This document shows, piece by piece, positions 5,486 through 5,849 of a DNA stretch of 5,849 bases. Both the position numbers and the translations under genes were made by a program. Each line of letters starts with the position of its first letter. Within the stretch, counting starts at the first letter, position 1. The notes beneath the pieces were generated by a model. That model searched no databases. It saw nothing but the letters and a program-made list of their open reading frames with translations, and had not been told where the DNA came from. The stretch is from Hyphomicrobiales bacterium (lineage in GTDB: Bacteria > Pseudomonadota > Alphaproteobacteria > Rhizobiales > JAJFHB01). Where the stretch lies: the NCBI GenBank assembly GCA_021775795.1, contig JAJFHB010000321.1, forward strand, positions 1-5,849, written 5' to 3'.

Positions 5486-5849
5486 TCAGCCGCCGAAATA
5501 GGCTTCCTTGAGTTGCTCTTCACCCTGGAGTTCTTCCGGGGTGCCTTTGAGGCGCACATAGCCGGTCTCTAGCAGATAGAATTCCTGCGCCAGGCTCAAG
5601 GCAAAATTCACATTCTGCTCTGAGTTGACGGTGGTCAGGCCAAGCTTTTCGTTGAGTCGCTTCAGCGCCGCGACAATTTCCAGACAGATCTTCGGCGCCA
5701 GGCCGATTGTCGGCTCATCGACAAGCAGCAGTTTCGGATCGATCATCAAGGTGCGAGTGTGGCAAACTCCAGGCGGCGCAGGCCGCCCATGGAGAGTTCG
5801 CCTGGCTGCATGCTGAGTTGACTGATTTCAAATCCCACACTTCTGCCGA
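5486..5849 (-). pseudogene. livF: LivF-type branched-chain amino acid ABC transporter ATPase, C-terminal part, frameshifted and cut by the window edge
   Basis: From 5755 down to the TGA at 5488-5486 the reading frame gives the C-terminal half of a LivF-type ATPase. It shows RTLMIDP, Walker B LLLVDEP, the D-loop region TIGLAPK, SEQNVNFALSLA, YLLETGYVRLKGTPEEL and the usual ending LKEAYFGG. The preceding part, QPGELSMGGLRRLEFA, is found in a different frame (5808-5761), which meets a TGA at 5748-5746. Joining the two as EFA-RTLM requires removing ACACT (5760-5756 on the - strand), that is, a 5-base insertion. The signature reads LSMGG instead of LSGG. Further upstream (5849-5809) similarity to LivF fades. 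The frame of the C-terminal half has its own stop at 5830-5828, and its only nearby start is TTG 5749, which would omit the ABC signature and Walker A. A sequencing error is possible for the shift but would not explain the altered signature. An intact gene would energise import of branched-chain or other amino acids and amides; the rest of such a cluster would lie to the right. Confidence 0.65.

Noticed and set aside
5045..5572. Open frame of 175 codons on the + strand
   Set aside because: It is antisense to the GNAT gene and the LivF remnant, both with clear family motifs, and shows no domain of its own.
5625..5816. Short + strand open frame over the LivF remnant
   Set aside because: It is the antisense of the ATPase coding sequence and its low-complexity translation has no motif.
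5756..5841. AGTGTGG (5756-5762) and CCACACT (5835-5841) as inverted repeats around the disrupted LivF segment
   Set aside because: It is only 7 bases long with no transposase or target duplication. It overlaps the inserted ACACT, but that alone does not make it an element footprint.
1..5847. TTCTGCC at both window ends (1-7 and 5841-5847), as possible direct repeats or attachment sites
   Set aside because: Seven bases at window edges is within chance, the edges are arbitrary, and no integrase or mobile element accompanies them.

Overview
The window looks like a chromosomal segment of a GC-rich proteobacterium, most likely an alphaproteobacterium. This is judged from codon choice and the style of the GNAT and LivF-type proteins, and no database search was possible. 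It has two parts that converge near position 4900.

The left part (1-4894, + strand) is a tightly packed run of genes with the hallmarks of a bacterial microcompartment (BMC, metabolosome) operon. In order: the last codons of an upstream gene; an opine-dehydrogenase-like Rossmann enzyme; a CoA-acylating aldehyde dehydrogenase of the EutE/PduP type; a tandem, permuted BMC-T shell protein close to CsoS1D/CcmP; a malate-dehydrogenase-type enzyme carrying an N-terminal domain that resembles the start of EutQ; and a Rid (YjgF/L-PSP) family protein. Junctions are TAATG, TGATG, a 2-bp gap, no gap and a 14-bp gap, so translation is probably coupled and the products made together.

The likely logic is as follows (inference). 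An aldehyde made inside a protein shell is oxidised to an acyl-CoA with reduction of NAD+. The malate-dehydrogenase-like enzyme could re-oxidise the NADH inside the shell. The shell trimer carries the Glu-Arg pair that gates the pore in CsoS1D and could admit large cofactors. The opine-dehydrogenase-like and Rid proteins hint at a nitrogen-containing (imine/enamine or amino acid-like) substrate or intermediate. No signature enzyme that would make the aldehyde lies in the window, so the substrate cannot be named. This set does not match the classical ethanolamine, propanediol or glycyl-radical metabolosomes and is the window's most interesting content.

The right part (4940-5849, - strand) holds a GNAT acetyltransferase and, running off the edge, the C-terminal half of a LivF-type ABC transporter ATPase. 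The LivF reading frame is broken by what looks like a 5-base insertion just after a degenerate ABC signature, so it is annotated as a pseudogene. No tRNA, rRNA, CRISPR array, insertion sequence or intergenic gap above 50 bases was seen.
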